Source: Pseudomonas californiensis
GTDB taxonomy: Bacteria; Pseudomonadota; Gammaproteobacteria; Pseudomonadales; Pseudomonadaceae
Direction: 5' to 3'
Assembly: GCF_021147775.1 (NCBI RefSeq)
Contig: NZ_JAGTPK010000024.1
Span: forward strand, 1 to 64,000
Length of the DNA: 64,000 nucleotides
Position numbers and translations under genes: made by a program. This document shows positions 55,330-64,000 of this stretch, piece by piece. The notes below the pieces were generated by a model, which saw nothing but the letters and a program-made list of their open reading frames with translations, was not told the DNA's origin and did not search any database. The stretch's first letter is position 1. Each line of letters opens with the position of its first letter.

Positions 55330-55896
55330 ATGCGTCAGAAACCTACCGTACTTGCCCGTGCCATTGTCGCCAGCAGTCGTCTGTTCCGCGTTGAAGAGCT
55401 GCAGTTGCGCTTTGCCAACGGCGTCGAGCGCACGTATGAGCGTCTGGTCGGCCGAGGCGCTGGTTATGGCGCGGTGATGATCGTCGCAATGCTTGATAAC
55501 GAGCACGCCATATTGATCGAAGAGTATTGCGGCGGCACCGACGCATACGAACTGTCTCTGCCCAAGGGGCTGATCGAGCCGGGCGAGGACGTGCTGGCAG
55601 CTGCCGATCGCGAACTCAAGGAAGAGGCCGGCTTTGGTGCGCGCCAGTTGGAGCACCTCACAGAGCTGTCGCTTTCGCCGGGCTACATGAACCAGAAAAT
55701 CCAGGTGGTTCTGGCCACCGAGCTTTACGAAGAGCGGCTTGAGGGCGATGAGCCTGAGCCGATCCGTGTCGACAAAATCAATCTGCGGGAACTGGCGAGC
55801 CTGGCGCAGAACGACCAGTTCACCGAAGGCCGTGCCCTGGCTGCGCTGTACCTGACTCGCGATCTACTGACCCAACGTGGACTGTTCCAACCATGA
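55330..55896 (+). CDS. nudE: Nudix ADP-sugar/ADP compounds hydrolase NudE
   Basis: The ATG at 55330 (MRQKPTVLARAIVASSRLFR) follows AAGGAG. The 188-residue protein has the full Nudix box: GLIEPGEDVLAAADRELKEE then AGFG. The NudE family hydrolyses ADP-ribose, NADH and similar ADP compounds. Its stop overlaps the cysQ start (ATGA), forming a nucleotide-recycling operon. Confidence 0.92.
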   Translation: MRQKPTVLARAIVASSRLFRVEELQLRFANGVERTYERLVGRGAGYGAVMIVAMLDNEHAILIEEYCGGTDAYELSLPKGLIEPGEDVLAAADRELKEEAGFGARQLEHLTELSLSPGYMNQKIQVVLATELYEERLEGDEPEPIRVDKINLRELASLAQNDQFTEGRALAALYLTRDLLTQRGLFQP

Positions 55897-56735
55897 CCGA
55901 TTCGCTGGATAACCTGCCTCATCCTTTGCTTGCGCCTGTCATCGAACTGGCCCGTCTGGCGGGCGAAGTGATTCTGCCGTTCTGGCGCGCCAACGTCACA
56001 GTAACGGCCAAGGCTGACGATTCGCCGGTGACTGCGGCGGATCTGGCAGCGCATCAGGTGCTGGTAGAAGGCTTGCAGGCACTGGACCCTTCGATACATG
56101 TGCTTTCCGAAGAAGACGCCGACATCCCGCTCAGTGAGCGCGCAAGCTGGGAGCGCTGGTGGCTGGTCGATCCGCTGGACGGCACCAAGGAGTTTATTGC
56201 CGGCAGTGAAGAGTTCACCGTCAATGTAGCGCTGATCGAGCATGGCCGAGTGGTGTTTGGTGTCGTGTCGATGCCGACCAATGATCGGTGCTACTTCGGC
56301 GGCGCAGGACTCGGCGCATGGCGCAGTGAAACCGCCGGTCACGCCGCGCCGATTCACGTGCGCAACGAGCTGCAGGCCGGTCAGGCATTCACCGTGGTCG
56401 CCAGTCGCCGTCATTCAAGCCCCGAGCAGGAACATTTGCTGGCAGGCCTGGCCGCGGGTCTTGGACCTTTGCAACTGACCAATATTGGCAGTTCGTTGAA
56501 ATTCTGTCTGTTGGCCGAAGGCGCCGCCGACTGCTACCCGCGTCTGGCACCGACCTCGCAATGGGACACGGCTGCGGCGCAGGGAGTACTGGAAGGCGCG
56601 GGCGGGGCGGTGTTGCAACTGGACGGCCAGCCGTTCAGCTACCCGGCGCGTGAATCGCTGCTCAACCCGTTCTTTCTGGCCTTGCCTGCCGATGCTGAAT
56701 GGCGCGAAAAGCTGTTGGTGCTGGCACAGTCCTGA
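55893..56735 (+). CDS. cysQ: 3'(2'),5'-bisphosphate nucleotidase CysQ
   Basis: The 280-residue protein has the lithium-sensitive phosphatase metal motifs SEEDADIPLSE, WLVDPLDGTKEFI and the C-terminal WDTAAAQGVLEGAGG. It converts PAP, the by-product of sulfate assimilation, to AMP. It is co-transcribed with nudE. No unusual feature is seen. Confidence 0.94.
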   Translation: MTDSLDNLPHPLLAPVIELARLAGEVILPFWRANVTVTAKADDSPVTAADLAAHQVLVEGLQALDPSIHVLSEEDADIPLSERASWERWWLVDPLDGTKEFIAGSEEFTVNVALIEHGRVVFGVVSMPTNDRCYFGGAGLGAWRSETAGHAAPIHVRNELQAGQAFTVVASRRHSSPEQEHLLAGLAAGLGPLQLTNIGSSLKFCLLAEGAADCYPRLAPTSQWDTAAAQGVLEGAGGAVLQLDGQPFSYPARESLLNPFFLALPADAEWREKLLVLAQS

Positions 56736-56747
56736 ACCGCTTCACGG

Positions 56748-57245
56748 CTAGCGATGCAGCACGAACTGCCCGACAAACTTTACGGCCTGCTCATCACTGT
56801 CTTGCGCGCTGATGCTGGTGTGCAAGGCGAGGCGGGCGCGTCCTCTTCGTTGGTAGGTGGCAATGAACTTGTCCCACTGAGCAGCTTGCGGCGCCTCGCA
56901 CAAGGCCACCGCATCGTCGCGGACCGGCAGTGGATAGCTGATCTGACCGTCCTGAATGACAATATGCCCGTCGGTGATCCCCGCTTCACGCAAGCGCAGG
57001 TGCAACCAGCCCCAGCCTGCCAATACCGCACCGCAATACAGGCTGCCGCCGAACAGCGTGCTCTTGTGATTGACGTTGGGCGCCAGTGGCAAGTGCAGGC
57101 GTAACCGGTGGTTTTGCCAGTCAATCACACGGATGCCCATTTCCTGGGTCAGCGGGATATCGCGGTGCAGCACCTGCTCCAGCTCGGCTGCGGCATTGTC
57201 CTGGGCATTGTGTACGGATGTCACCTGCGGCTCAGTCGGTTTCAT
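56748..57245 (-). CDS. YiiD-C-type thioesterase domain protein
   Basis: The ATG at 57245 (MKPTEPQVTSVHNAQDNAAA) follows GGAG, while the longest frame starts at a TTG inside the preceding gene. The 165-residue protein carries a hot-dog fold pattern (MGIRVIDWQNHRLRLHLPLA, NHKSTLFGGSLYCGAVLAGW). This matches the YiiD C-terminal thioesterase family. The substrate is unknown. It overlaps the response-regulator gene by 14 bases. Confidence 0.83.
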   Translation of the reverse strand: MKPTEPQVTSVHNAQDNAAAELEQVLHRDIPLTQEMGIRVIDWQNHRLRLHLPLAPNVNHKSTLFGGSLYCGAVLAGWGWLHLRLREAGITDGHIVIQDGQISYPLPVRDDAVALCEAPQAAQWDKFIATYQRRGRARLALHTSISAQDSDEQAVKFVGQFVLHR

Positions 57246-58617
57246 CGGAGGCTCCGCTGTTGTCGCCAAAGCTCAAACCATGTTTGCGAAGCTTGTCGTG
57301 AAGGGTCTTGCGTGGCACGCCCAATGACTCGGCCAGGCTGCGCACCGAACTGTGCGGGCGCGCCAGTTCGGCGGCGATCAATGCCCGCTCGAAGCTTTCG
57401 ACCTGTTCGCTCAGCCCGCCACCGATCGGTGCTGCCTCGGCGGTGTTGCTGCCTTCCAGTTCCAGTTCAAGCCCCAGCGCAAAGCGTTCGGCGGCATTCT
57501 GCAGTTCACGCACGTTGCCCGGCCATGTGTGGCGCAGCAGCAGCGCGCGCTGGCCGGGTTTGAGTTCCTGCTTGGGGATGCCGTGACGCAGGCTTGCAGC
57601 GTCGGCGTAATGCTCAAACAGCATCAGTGCGTCTTCACCCCGCTCGCGCAAGGGCGGAATGCGCAGCGACGCGACGTTTAGGCGGTAATACAGGTCGGCG
57701 CGGAAACGTCCCTGATCAGCCGCCTGGCGCAGGTCTTCCTTGGTGGCGGCGATGATGCGGATATCCAGCGGGATCTGCTGATTGCTGCCCATGCGCTCGA
57801 CCACGCGTTCTTGCAGCAGGCGCAGCAGTTTGACCTGCACGTCCAGGCTCATGCTTTCGATTTCATCCAGAAACAGCGTGCCGCCGTTGGCGAATTCAAA
57901 CTTGCCGATGCGGCGTTTCTGCGCACCGGTAAACGCCCCCGGCTCGTGACCAAACAGCTCGCTCTCCACCACCGACTCTGCCAGTGCCCCGGCGTTGATG
58001 GCTACGAACGGTCCGTTACGACGGTTCGACAGGTCGTGCAACGCGCGAGCAACCACTTCCTTGCCCGCGCCGGTTTCGCCCAGAATCAGCACATCGGCGC
58101 GCGTGCCTGCCAGCGCGCCGATCTGTTCACGCAGACGCAGCATCGAGGCAGACTGGCCGACCAGTCGCGTGCTCAGTTGCTGGCGATCACTCAACGCCAG
58201 GCGCAGGCTGCGGTTGTCCAGCACCAGCCGGCGCAAGGCGAGGGCACGGCGGACGCTGTCGAGCATGGCGTCACTGGCAAACGGTTTTTCCAGAAAGTCG
58301 TAAGCGCCGGCACGCATGGCTTTGACCGCCAGCGGTACATCGCCATGACCGGTGATCAGCAGCACCGGCAGGTCGGGGTCCTGCTCGTGCAATTGAACCA
58401 GCAGCTCCAGCCCGTCCATGCCTTGCATGCGGATATCGCTGACCACCACGCCCGGCCAGTCGCGGCCGATCCGTTCGGCCAGACCGGTCGCTTCCGGCAG
58501 GGACAATACGTTCAGCCCTGCAAGGTCGAGAGTCTGACGCAGCGCCTGACGCAGATGAGAGTCGTCGTCGATCAGCACCACCTGAATCTGGCTGTCGATG
58601 GCTGTTTCCGAACTCAT
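57232..58617 (-). CDS. sigma-54-dependent response regulator (DctD-like)
   Basis: The ATG at 58617 (MSSETAIDSQIQVVLIDDDS) overlaps the kinase stop (ATGA); a longer frame from 58668 is inside the kinase gene. The 461-residue protein has a receiver domain (acceptor Asp in VVVSDIRM), an AAA+ domain with GETGAGKE and GAFTGAQKR, and a Fis-type DNA-binding end (SVRSLAESLGVPRKTLHDKL). It activates sigma-54 promoters. DctD controls C4-dicarboxylate uptake in related bacteria; the target here is unproven. Confidence 0.92.
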   Translation of the reverse strand: MSSETAIDSQIQVVLIDDDSHLRQALRQTLDLAGLNVLSLPEATGLAERIGRDWPGVVVSDIRMQGMDGLELLVQLHEQDPDLPVLLITGHGDVPLAVKAMRAGAYDFLEKPFASDAMLDSVRRALALRRLVLDNRSLRLALSDRQQLSTRLVGQSASMLRLREQIGALAGTRADVLILGETGAGKEVVARALHDLSNRRNGPFVAINAGALAESVVESELFGHEPGAFTGAQKRRIGKFEFANGGTLFLDEIESMSLDVQVKLLRLLQERVVERMGSNQQIPLDIRIIAATKEDLRQAADQGRFRADLYYRLNVASLRIPPLRERGEDALMLFEHYADAASLRHGIPKQELKPGQRALLLRHTWPGNVRELQNAAERFALGLELELEGSNTAEAAPIGGGLSEQVESFERALIAAELARPHSSVRSLAESLGVPRKTLHDKLRKHGLSFGDNSGASDETD

Positions 58618-60428
58618 GCAGAAAGGTCCTCTGGCGGTTGAAGGTTGGCGCCGGACGCTCCGGCACACAGACGCAGGGTCAGCAGCGCACCACCGCTCGG
58701 GTGGTTGGCGAACAGCAGTTCACCGCCCAGCGCCCGCATCAGCGTATCGCAGATCGCCAGGCCCAGACCAAGGCCCTGAGTGCGAGTCTTGGTGGTGAAA
58801 AACGGTTCGCGTGCCCGGTCCAGCGCTTCCTGGGTGAACCCCGGGCCGTTGTCACGGATGTACAGGTTGACGCCCTGGTCGGTCTGCTCGGCACTTATCC
58901 ACAGCTTGCGGGGCGGGCCTTTTTCGGTAAGGGCATCCAGCGCGTTGGCCAGCAGATTACCGAGCACCTGGCGCAGCCGGGTTTCTCCGGCCTGCACCCA
59001 CAGTGTCGCGTCAGGCAGGTCACGTATCAACTCGACTTCCATGGCGCGCCGACGTTTGGTCAGCAGCGCCAGCGCATCTTCGAGCGCGGGCTGAAGCGCT
59101 ACGCTTTCCGGGGCATGCCGGTCACGACGCGCGAATGCCCGCAGGTGCGCAATGATCGAGGCCATGCGCCCGGTCAGCTCACTGATCAGTTTCAGGTTGC
59201 CGCGTGCGTCTTCGGTGCGCTGATGGTCGAGCAGCACTTCGGCGTTCTCCGCGTAACTGCGAATGGCCGCCAGCGGTTGATTGAGTTCGTGGCTGATGCT
59301 GGCGGACATCGTGCCGAGTGCCGACAGCTTGCCGGTCTGCACCAGATCGTCCTGCGCGCGAACCAGTTCCTGCTGCGCCTGTTCGCGCTCCAGCACTTCC
59401 TGACGCAGCCGACTGTTGAGGCTTTCAAGATCGCTGGTACGCTCGACGACGCGCATTTCCAGCTCACGCCGGGCCTTGGCCTCGAAGGCAATGCGATCCA
59501 GGTAGTGGCGCCGACGCTGCATCATCAGCCCCAGCAACAGCATCAGCACCAACAACGTTGCACCGCCAATCGCGACCACGGTGCGCACCGGACGGTCGAT
59601 CAGCGCGCGCGGGGCCAGAATACTCACGTTCCAGCCGGTTTCTTCGATGGCCTGAGACTGAGTCAGCCAGGCGCGTTCGTCGATCTTGAGCGGGCGCGGG
59701 TCACGCGTCGGATAAGGCTGAATCGCGATGATGGCTTTTTTCTCGTCGTCTGTGAGGTCGCGTGTCGCCCGGAAGCGCCATTCCGGGCTGGACGTGAGGA
59801 CCACTACGCCGTTCTGGTCAGTGAGCAGCAATTGCTCAGGCGTTTTGCCCCACAGGGTTTCGGTGTGATCCAGGTCCACTTTGACCACTAGCACGCCAAT
59901 GACCTTGTCGCCGTCGCGGACCGGCGCGGCAAAGAAATAACCGCGTTTGACCGAGGTGGTACCCAGCCCGAAGAAGCGCCCCGTGCGGCCCGCGACGGCA
60001 TCGATGAAATAAGGCCGGAACGAGAAGTTGCGGCCCACAAAGCTGTCGCGCTGATCGGAGTTCGAAGCGGCGATGGTCATGCCCTTGGCGTCCATCAGGT
60101 ACATGACGTCTGCGCCGGTCTGCTGGGTGATATCCCGAAGCAGATGATTGGCGTGTGCCAGGGTTTCGCTGTCGCCGGGCGCCGCCAGTACGTTACGCAG
60201 GCCGGGCAGGTCGCCGAGAATCTGCGGCAGGGTTTCGTAGCGGTGCAGAGTGCCGAGCAGGTTGGCGACATAGAGGTCCAGCGTCTGGCGGTTCTGATTG
60301 GCCAGGACACTGCGGTAATACCGCTCGGCCAGATGCTCCAGCGGCCAGAGCAGCGGCGCGAGACAGATCGCCAGAAGCGCAAGACTGCGCCAGCGGGGCC
60401 GAGGTGGAAGCGTTGAGTTCATGGTCAT
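58614..60428 (-). CDS. sensor histidine kinase (DctB-like)
   Basis: The ATG at 60428 (MTMNSTLPPRPRWRSLALLA) is chosen; 60422 and 60476 are alternatives. The protein of about 604 residues has a transmembrane helix, a double-Cache-type periplasmic sensor (RNFSFRPYFIDAVAGRTGRF, YFFAAPVRD), a second helix, and a kinase core. The His is in SISHELNQPLAAIRSYAENA, with ATPase motifs N and G (LLANALDAL, GPGF, GLGLGLAI). DctB/DctD sense dicarboxylates; no dct transporter gene is adjacent in the window. Confidence 0.92.
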   Translation of the reverse strand: MTMNSTLPPRPRWRSLALLAICLAPLLWPLEHLAERYYRSVLANQNRQTLDLYVANLLGTLHRYETLPQILGDLPGLRNVLAAPGDSETLAHANHLLRDITQQTGADVMYLMDAKGMTIAASNSDQRDSFVGRNFSFRPYFIDAVAGRTGRFFGLGTTSVKRGYFFAAPVRDGDKVIGVLVVKVDLDHTETLWGKTPEQLLLTDQNGVVVLTSSPEWRFRATRDLTDDEKKAIIAIQPYPTRDPRPLKIDERAWLTQSQAIEETGWNVSILAPRALIDRPVRTVVAIGGATLLVLMLLLGLMMQRRRHYLDRIAFEAKARRELEMRVVERTSDLESLNSRLRQEVLEREQAQQELVRAQDDLVQTGKLSALGTMSASISHELNQPLAAIRSYAENAEVLLDHQRTEDARGNLKLISELTGRMASIIAHLRAFARRDRHAPESVALQPALEDALALLTKRRRAMEVELIRDLPDATLWVQAGETRLRQVLGNLLANALDALTEKGPPRKLWISAEQTDQGVNLYIRDNGPGFTQEALDRAREPFFTTKTRTQGLGLGLAICDTLMRALGGELLFANHPSGGALLTLRLCAGASGANLQPPEDLSA

Positions 60429-60594
60429 CGTTGGGTGGTCGCCGAGTGGTTGACGATGCCTGAAGGGGTCGGTCACAGCAGGCAGCAGAAATACCCGGTC
60501 GATCCTGACGGGGGCATCAGGTACGTATTATGCCCGCCGCTGCCCCGTCAGGCACTCGGACAATGCGTCGAGTCCGGTGCCTGCGAGTGTGAAG

Positions 60595-61140
60595 TCACGG
60601 AAACAGATCGGCGTCTTTCAGGCTTTTGCCTTGCTGATCCTTGGCCGACAACTGTGGCGCGCCCTCGAGCTGCCAGTCGATCGCCAGCTCCGGATCATTC
60701 CAGGCAATGCAGCGCTCTGCCGAAGGCGTGTAGTAGTCCGTGGTCTTGTACAGGAATTCGGCGTGGTCACTCAGCACCACAAACCCATGCGCAAAACCCT
60801 CAGGTACCCAGAGCTGGCGAGCGTTCTCTGCAGACAGCTCGACACCGACCCATTGGCCAAATGTCGGTGAGCTGCGACGGATGTCCACCGCAATGTCCAG
60901 AACCTTGCCCGCGGTCACGCGGACCAGTTTCCCTTGCGCGTGCTCGATCTGGTAATGCAGGCCACGCAACACACCCTTTTGTGAGCGGGAGTGATTGTCC
61001 TGCACAAACTCCTTTGTCAGGCCTGTGGCTTCACTGAATACGCGAGCATTGAAGCTTTCATAGAAGAAGCCCCGTTCATCACCGAAGACTTTAGGCTCCA
61101 GAATCAGGACTTCAGGCAGCGTTGTGGCCGTTACTTTCAC
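60595..61140 (-). CDS. rfbC: dTDP-4-dehydrorhamnose 3,5-epimerase RfbC
   Basis: The 181-residue protein begins with GTG and has VLILEPKVFGDERGFFYESF, FVQDNHSRSQKGVLRGLHYQ, FAHGFVVLSD and WNDPELAIDW, the RmlC catalytic and structural motifs. It epimerises dTDP-4-keto-6-deoxyglucose toward rhamnose. It overlaps the rfbA stop and ends the three-gene cluster; rfbD does not follow. Confidence 0.95.
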   Translation of the reverse strand: MKVTATTLPEVLILEPKVFGDERGFFYESFNARVFSEATGLTKEFVQDNHSRSQKGVLRGLHYQIEHAQGKLVRVTAGKVLDIAVDIRRSSPTFGQWVGVELSAENARQLWVPEGFAHGFVVLSDHAEFLYKTTDYYTPSAERCIAWNDPELAIDWQLEGAPQLSAKDQQGKSLKDADLFP

Positions 61141-62012
61141 TTGGTTTCCCTTGCAACTTTGAACAGGTACTGACCATAACCTGTTTTGCCAAAATAATCG
61201 GCCCGTTTGAGCAGGTGTTCGCGGTCGATCCAGTGGTTCTGGTAGGCGATCTCTTCAAGGCAGGCGACTTTGAGGCCCTGGCGATGCTCGATGGTCTGCA
61301 CGTAAGCCGAGGCGTCGAGCAGGCTGTCATGGGTGCCGGTGTCGAGCCAGGCAAAGCCGCGTCCGAAACGCTCGACGCGCAGATCGCCGCGTTTCAGGTA
61401 AGCGTTGTTCACGTCGGTGATTTCCAGCTCGCCACGAGGCGACGGTTTGACGTCCCTGGCAATCTGGATCACATCGTTGTCGTAGAAATACAACCCGGTC
61501 ACCGCATAGCTGGACTTGGGCGTTCTGGGCTTTTCCTCGATGGAAAGGGCACGGCCCGTCTCGTCGAATTCGATGACCCCGAAACGCTCGGGATCCTTCA
61601 CCCAATAGCCAAACACCGTGGCCCCGGACTTCTGCGCAGCAGCCTTTTCCAATTGCAGGCCGAAGTGCTGGCCATGAAAGATGTTGTCGCCCAGGATCAG
61701 GCACACCGAGTCGTTGCCAATGAAGCTTTCGCCGATCAGGAAGGCTTGCGCCAGGCCGTCGGGTCGAGGTTGTTCAGCGTATTGCAGGTTGACACCGAAC
61801 TGGCTGCCATCGCCCAACAGTTTGCGGTATTGCGGCAAATCCTCAGGGGTGGAAATGATCAGGATTTCGCGAATACCTGCCAGCATCAACACCGAGATCG
61901 GGTAGTAGATCATCGGCTTGTCGTAGATCGGCAGCAATTGCTTGGACAGACCAAGCGTGATGGGGTGCAGGCGGGTGCCGGAGCCTCCGGCCAGTACGAT
62001 GCCTTTAGTCAT
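61137..62012 (-). CDS. rfbA: glucose-1-phosphate thymidylyltransferase RfbA
   Basis: The 291-residue protein has the nucleotidyltransferase motif GGSGTRLHPITLGLSKQLLP, then YAEQPRPDGLAQAFLIGESF, SLDEKP-like SIEEKP and GRGFAWLDTGTHDSL. It makes dTDP-glucose from glucose 1-phosphate and dTTP. It sits between rfbB and rfbC with overlaps on both sides. Confidence 0.96.
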   Translation of the reverse strand: MTKGIVLAGGSGTRLHPITLGLSKQLLPIYDKPMIYYPISVLMLAGIREILIISTPEDLPQYRKLLGDGSQFGVNLQYAEQPRPDGLAQAFLIGESFIGNDSVCLILGDNIFHGQHFGLQLEKAAAQKSGATVFGYWVKDPERFGVIEFDETGRALSIEEKPRTPKSSYAVTGLYFYDNDVIQIARDVKPSPRGELEITDVNNAYLKRGDLRVERFGRGFAWLDTGTHDSLLDASAYVQTIEHRQGLKVACLEEIAYQNHWIDREHLLKRADYFGKTGYGQYLFKVARETK

Positions 62013-63091
62013 GCAATCAAATCCTTATGGTCAGTGAAGCCCAGTCTTTCTCCTTGGTAACTGCCGTCCTGAACCCTGCGGCACCAGTCCAGGTTCTCCA
62101 GATACCACTTCACGGTCTTGCGCAGCCCGGACTCGAACGTCTCTTCAGGCTTCCAGCCCAGATCCCGCTCGATCTTGCTGGCGTCGATCGCGTAACGCTG
62201 ATCGTGGCCAGGCCGATCGACCACGTAGGTGATCAGGTCACTGTAATGCTCAACACCTGCAGGATGCTGCGGGGCCAGCTCATCGAGCAGCGTGCAGATC
62301 CCGCGCACCACATCAATGTTCTTCTGCTCGTTGTGGCCGCCAATATTGTAGGTTTCACCGATCACACCTTCGGTTGCCACCTTGAGCAACGCACGGGCGT
62401 GGTCCTCCACGTACAGCCAGTCGCGAACTTGCAGGCCGTTGCCATAGACCGGCAGCGGTTTACCTGCGAGGGCGTTGAGGATCACCAGCGGGATCAGTTT
62501 TTCCGGGAAGTGGAACGGCCCGTAGTTGTTCGAGCAGTTGGTGAGCACGACCGGCAGCCCGTACGTTCGTTGCCAGGCGCGGACCAGATGGTCAGACGCT
62601 GCCTTGCTGGCGGAATACGGCGAGCTGGGTGCGTAGGGCGTGGTCTCGGTGAACAGGTCATCGACGCCGTGCAGGTCGCCATATACTTCATCCGTGGAAA
62701 TGTGATGGAAGCGGAACGCCTTGCGTTCGGTCTCCGGCAGCTTCGACCAATAGCCGCGTGTGGCTTCGAGCAAGCTGTAGGTGCCGACGATATTGGTCTG
62801 AATGAATTCGGCGGGGCCGTCGATGGACCGGTCAACATGGGATTCTGCCGCCAGGTGCATGATTACCTGCGGTTCGAATCGTTCAAGCACGGCGCTGACT
62901 GCTGCCTGATCGCAGATATCGGCCTGGACGAACTCGTAGCGGGTATCGGTCGCAATGGGCTGCAACGATTCAAGGTTGCCCGCATAGGTCAACTTGTCGA
63001 AATTCAACACATCGTGTTCGGTGTTCTGTATCAGGTGTCGAATCAATGCAGAGCCGATAAAGCCTGCGCCTCCGGTAACGAGTATTCGCAT
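62009..63091 (-). CDS. rfbB: dTDP-glucose 4,6-dehydratase RfbB
   Basis: The ATG at 63091 (MRILVTGGAGFIGSALIRHL) gives the family start; the longer frame to 63340 is non-conserved. The 360-residue protein has the NAD motif GGAGFIGS, YSASKAASDHL (Tyr and Lys), STDEVYGDL and NCSNNYGP. It makes dTDP-4-keto-6-deoxyglucose. It is the first gene of rfbBAC for rhamnose-type sugars of O-antigen or exopolysaccharide. Confidence 0.95.
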   Translation of the reverse strand: MRILVTGGAGFIGSALIRHLIQNTEHDVLNFDKLTYAGNLESLQPIATDTRYEFVQADICDQAAVSAVLERFEPQVIMHLAAESHVDRSIDGPAEFIQTNIVGTYSLLEATRGYWSKLPETERKAFRFHHISTDEVYGDLHGVDDLFTETTPYAPSSPYSASKAASDHLVRAWQRTYGLPVVLTNCSNNYGPFHFPEKLIPLVILNALAGKPLPVYGNGLQVRDWLYVEDHARALLKVATEGVIGETYNIGGHNEQKNIDVVRGICTLLDELAPQHPAGVEHYSDLITYVVDRPGHDQRYAIDASKIERDLGWKPEETFESGLRKTVKWYLENLDWCRRVQDGSYQGERLGFTDHKDLIA

Positions 63092-63284
63092 GAACTGACC
63101 TTTTTGTGTGTTGGGACGTAATGAAGCATAGCGCCTGACAGGATCAGGCAATAAAAGGTGTGCAGGGTATGAAATAAATTCATTCATGTCGTCGATGACG
63201 ACGTAAAACCGACGCCCTATAGTTGTTGACTGCAAATAACGATCCCTTTGCTGCCTACGGGCTCCTCTTCGACCGAGGTTGTAC

Positions 63285-64000
63285 ATGCCGCTCGCCACGC
63301 TCATTCGCCGATCCAGCTTGCCATGCCCTGAAATCAGCACCGACCAGGCACTTCAGCTGTTGGAGCAGCATTACGGATTGAGCGGTCAGCTTGAAACGCT
63401 GGGCAGCCAGCAGGACCGCAACTTCCTGCTCACGACCGATAAGCGTCGCTATGTGCTGAAAGTCTGTCACGGCGCCTACTCGGCAATCGAGCTGGATGCC
63501 CAGCATGCAGCGCTGCATCATTTGGCCAGCCACAGCGGCGTGCCGGTGCCCGGGGTGATTCGCGCCAATAACACCGAACAATTGCTCTCGGTCGACGTGG
63601 ACGGGCAACCGGTTCATGTCCGCCTGCTTGAGTTCATTGACGGACAATCGTTGGGGCATGTGCAGCATCTGGGGCGTGACGTGGTGGAGGTTCTGGGAGC
63701 GCTGTGCGCACAGGTTGGCAAGGCGTTGGCCGGCTTTGAGCATCCGGGCCTGGATCGCATCCTGCAATGGGACCCGCGCCACGCCCATGCGCTGATCAAG
63801 CATCTGTTACCGGTGATCAAGGACGTCGATGCCCGTGCCTGTCTGATCGAAGCCGGTGAGCAGGCGCACCGACGTCTGGTGCCTTTGATCGCCGCGCTGC
63901 CCGTGCAGGCCGTTCATCTGGACATCACCGAGCACAATGTAGTCTGGCAGCGTGATGCTCACCGGCAATGGCACATGCAGGGACTGATCGATTTCGGGGA
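63285..64000 (+). CDS. phosphotransferase (aminoglycoside/homoserine-kinase fold), partial
   Basis: An open frame starts with ATG at 63285 (MPLATLIRRSSLPCPEISTD; GAGG 7 bases upstream) and is still open at the window end, 238 codons so far. It shows a kinase-like fold with LLTTDKRRYVLKVC, the catalytic HLDITEHNVVW and the metal site LIDFG. It belongs to the APH phosphotransferase superfamily. In many pseudomonads such a domain begins a long fusion with a class III aminotransferase. That cannot be checked here. It diverges from rfbB. Confidence 0.82.
   Translation, partial: MPLATLIRRSSLPCPEISTDQALQLLEQHYGLSGQLETLGSQQDRNFLLTTDKRRYVLKVCHGAYSAIELDAQHAALHHLASHSGVPVPGVIRANNTEQLLSVDVDGQPVHVRLLEFIDGQSLGHVQHLGRDVVEVLGALCAQVGKALAGFEHPGLDRILQWDPRHAHALIKHLLPVIKDVDARACLIEAGEQAHRRLVPLIAALPVQAVHLDITEHNVVWQRDAHRQWHMQGLIDFG

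Noticed and set aside
61122..62060. 312-codon plus frame opposite rfbA
   Set aside because: RfbA catalytic motifs are on minus; the plus frame shows no domain.

Overview
The window looks like chromosome of a Pseudomonas of the P. syringae group. This is inferred from the type VI secretion (T6SS) gene order, the tandem RsmX small RNAs, the REP element, and flanking housekeeping genes typical of fluorescent pseudomonads. No database search was possible.

Left end, about 1-6040: a decayed array of displaced Rhs tips. Read on the minus strand downstream of the intact rhs gene, it alternates toxin C-termini (complete or broken) with immunity genes: an AHH nuclease toxin with a DUF1629/Imm11-like immunity, a truncated copy of the same pair, a second AHH toxin with a DUF1629-like immunity, a toxin scrap with an ankyrin-Sufu immunity, and a toxin scrap with a frameshifted immunity gene. 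The array stops at the right end of an IS66-family element. A 657-bp direct repeat of rhs core (5384-6040 and 6781-7437) shows how displaced tips could recombine back onto the intact gene.

T6SS cluster, 6041-43226: two divergent blocks. The minus block, from tssA leftward, is tssA-tssB-tssC-hcp-(Tae4-like amidase and lipoprotein)-tssE-tssF-tssG-clpV-vgrG-eagR-rhs-immunity. The plus block is fha-tssJ-tssK-tssL-tssM-tagF-pppA-ppkA-tagT-tagS-tagR-tagQ, followed by an unrecognised glycine-rich protein and a multi-pass membrane protein that may be an undescribed effector-immunity pair. The threonine phosphorylation pathway (PpkA, PppA, FHA, TagQRST, TagF) places this with H1-T6SS-type systems. Many genes overlap by 1-4 bases.

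Small RNAs, 43258-43760: two tandem RsmX genes on the minus strand, each with GGA motifs, a terminator and an upstream GacA-type element, lie just after the T6SS block. Gac/Rsm signalling is a known T6SS regulator in pseudomonads.

Right part, 43887-64000: core metabolism and regulation. It holds an acyl-CoA synthetase, a membrane protein of unknown function, a RecQ-family helicase, two thioesterases, a glycine-zipper protein, an FdhF/YdeP oxidoreductase with FdhD and a LysR regulator, a BON-LysM protein, a YrfG-like nucleotidase divergent from nudE-cysQ, a DctB/DctD-like two-component pair, rfbBAC for dTDP-sugar synthesis (no rfbD here), and the start of a phosphotransferase-fold protein that runs off the window.
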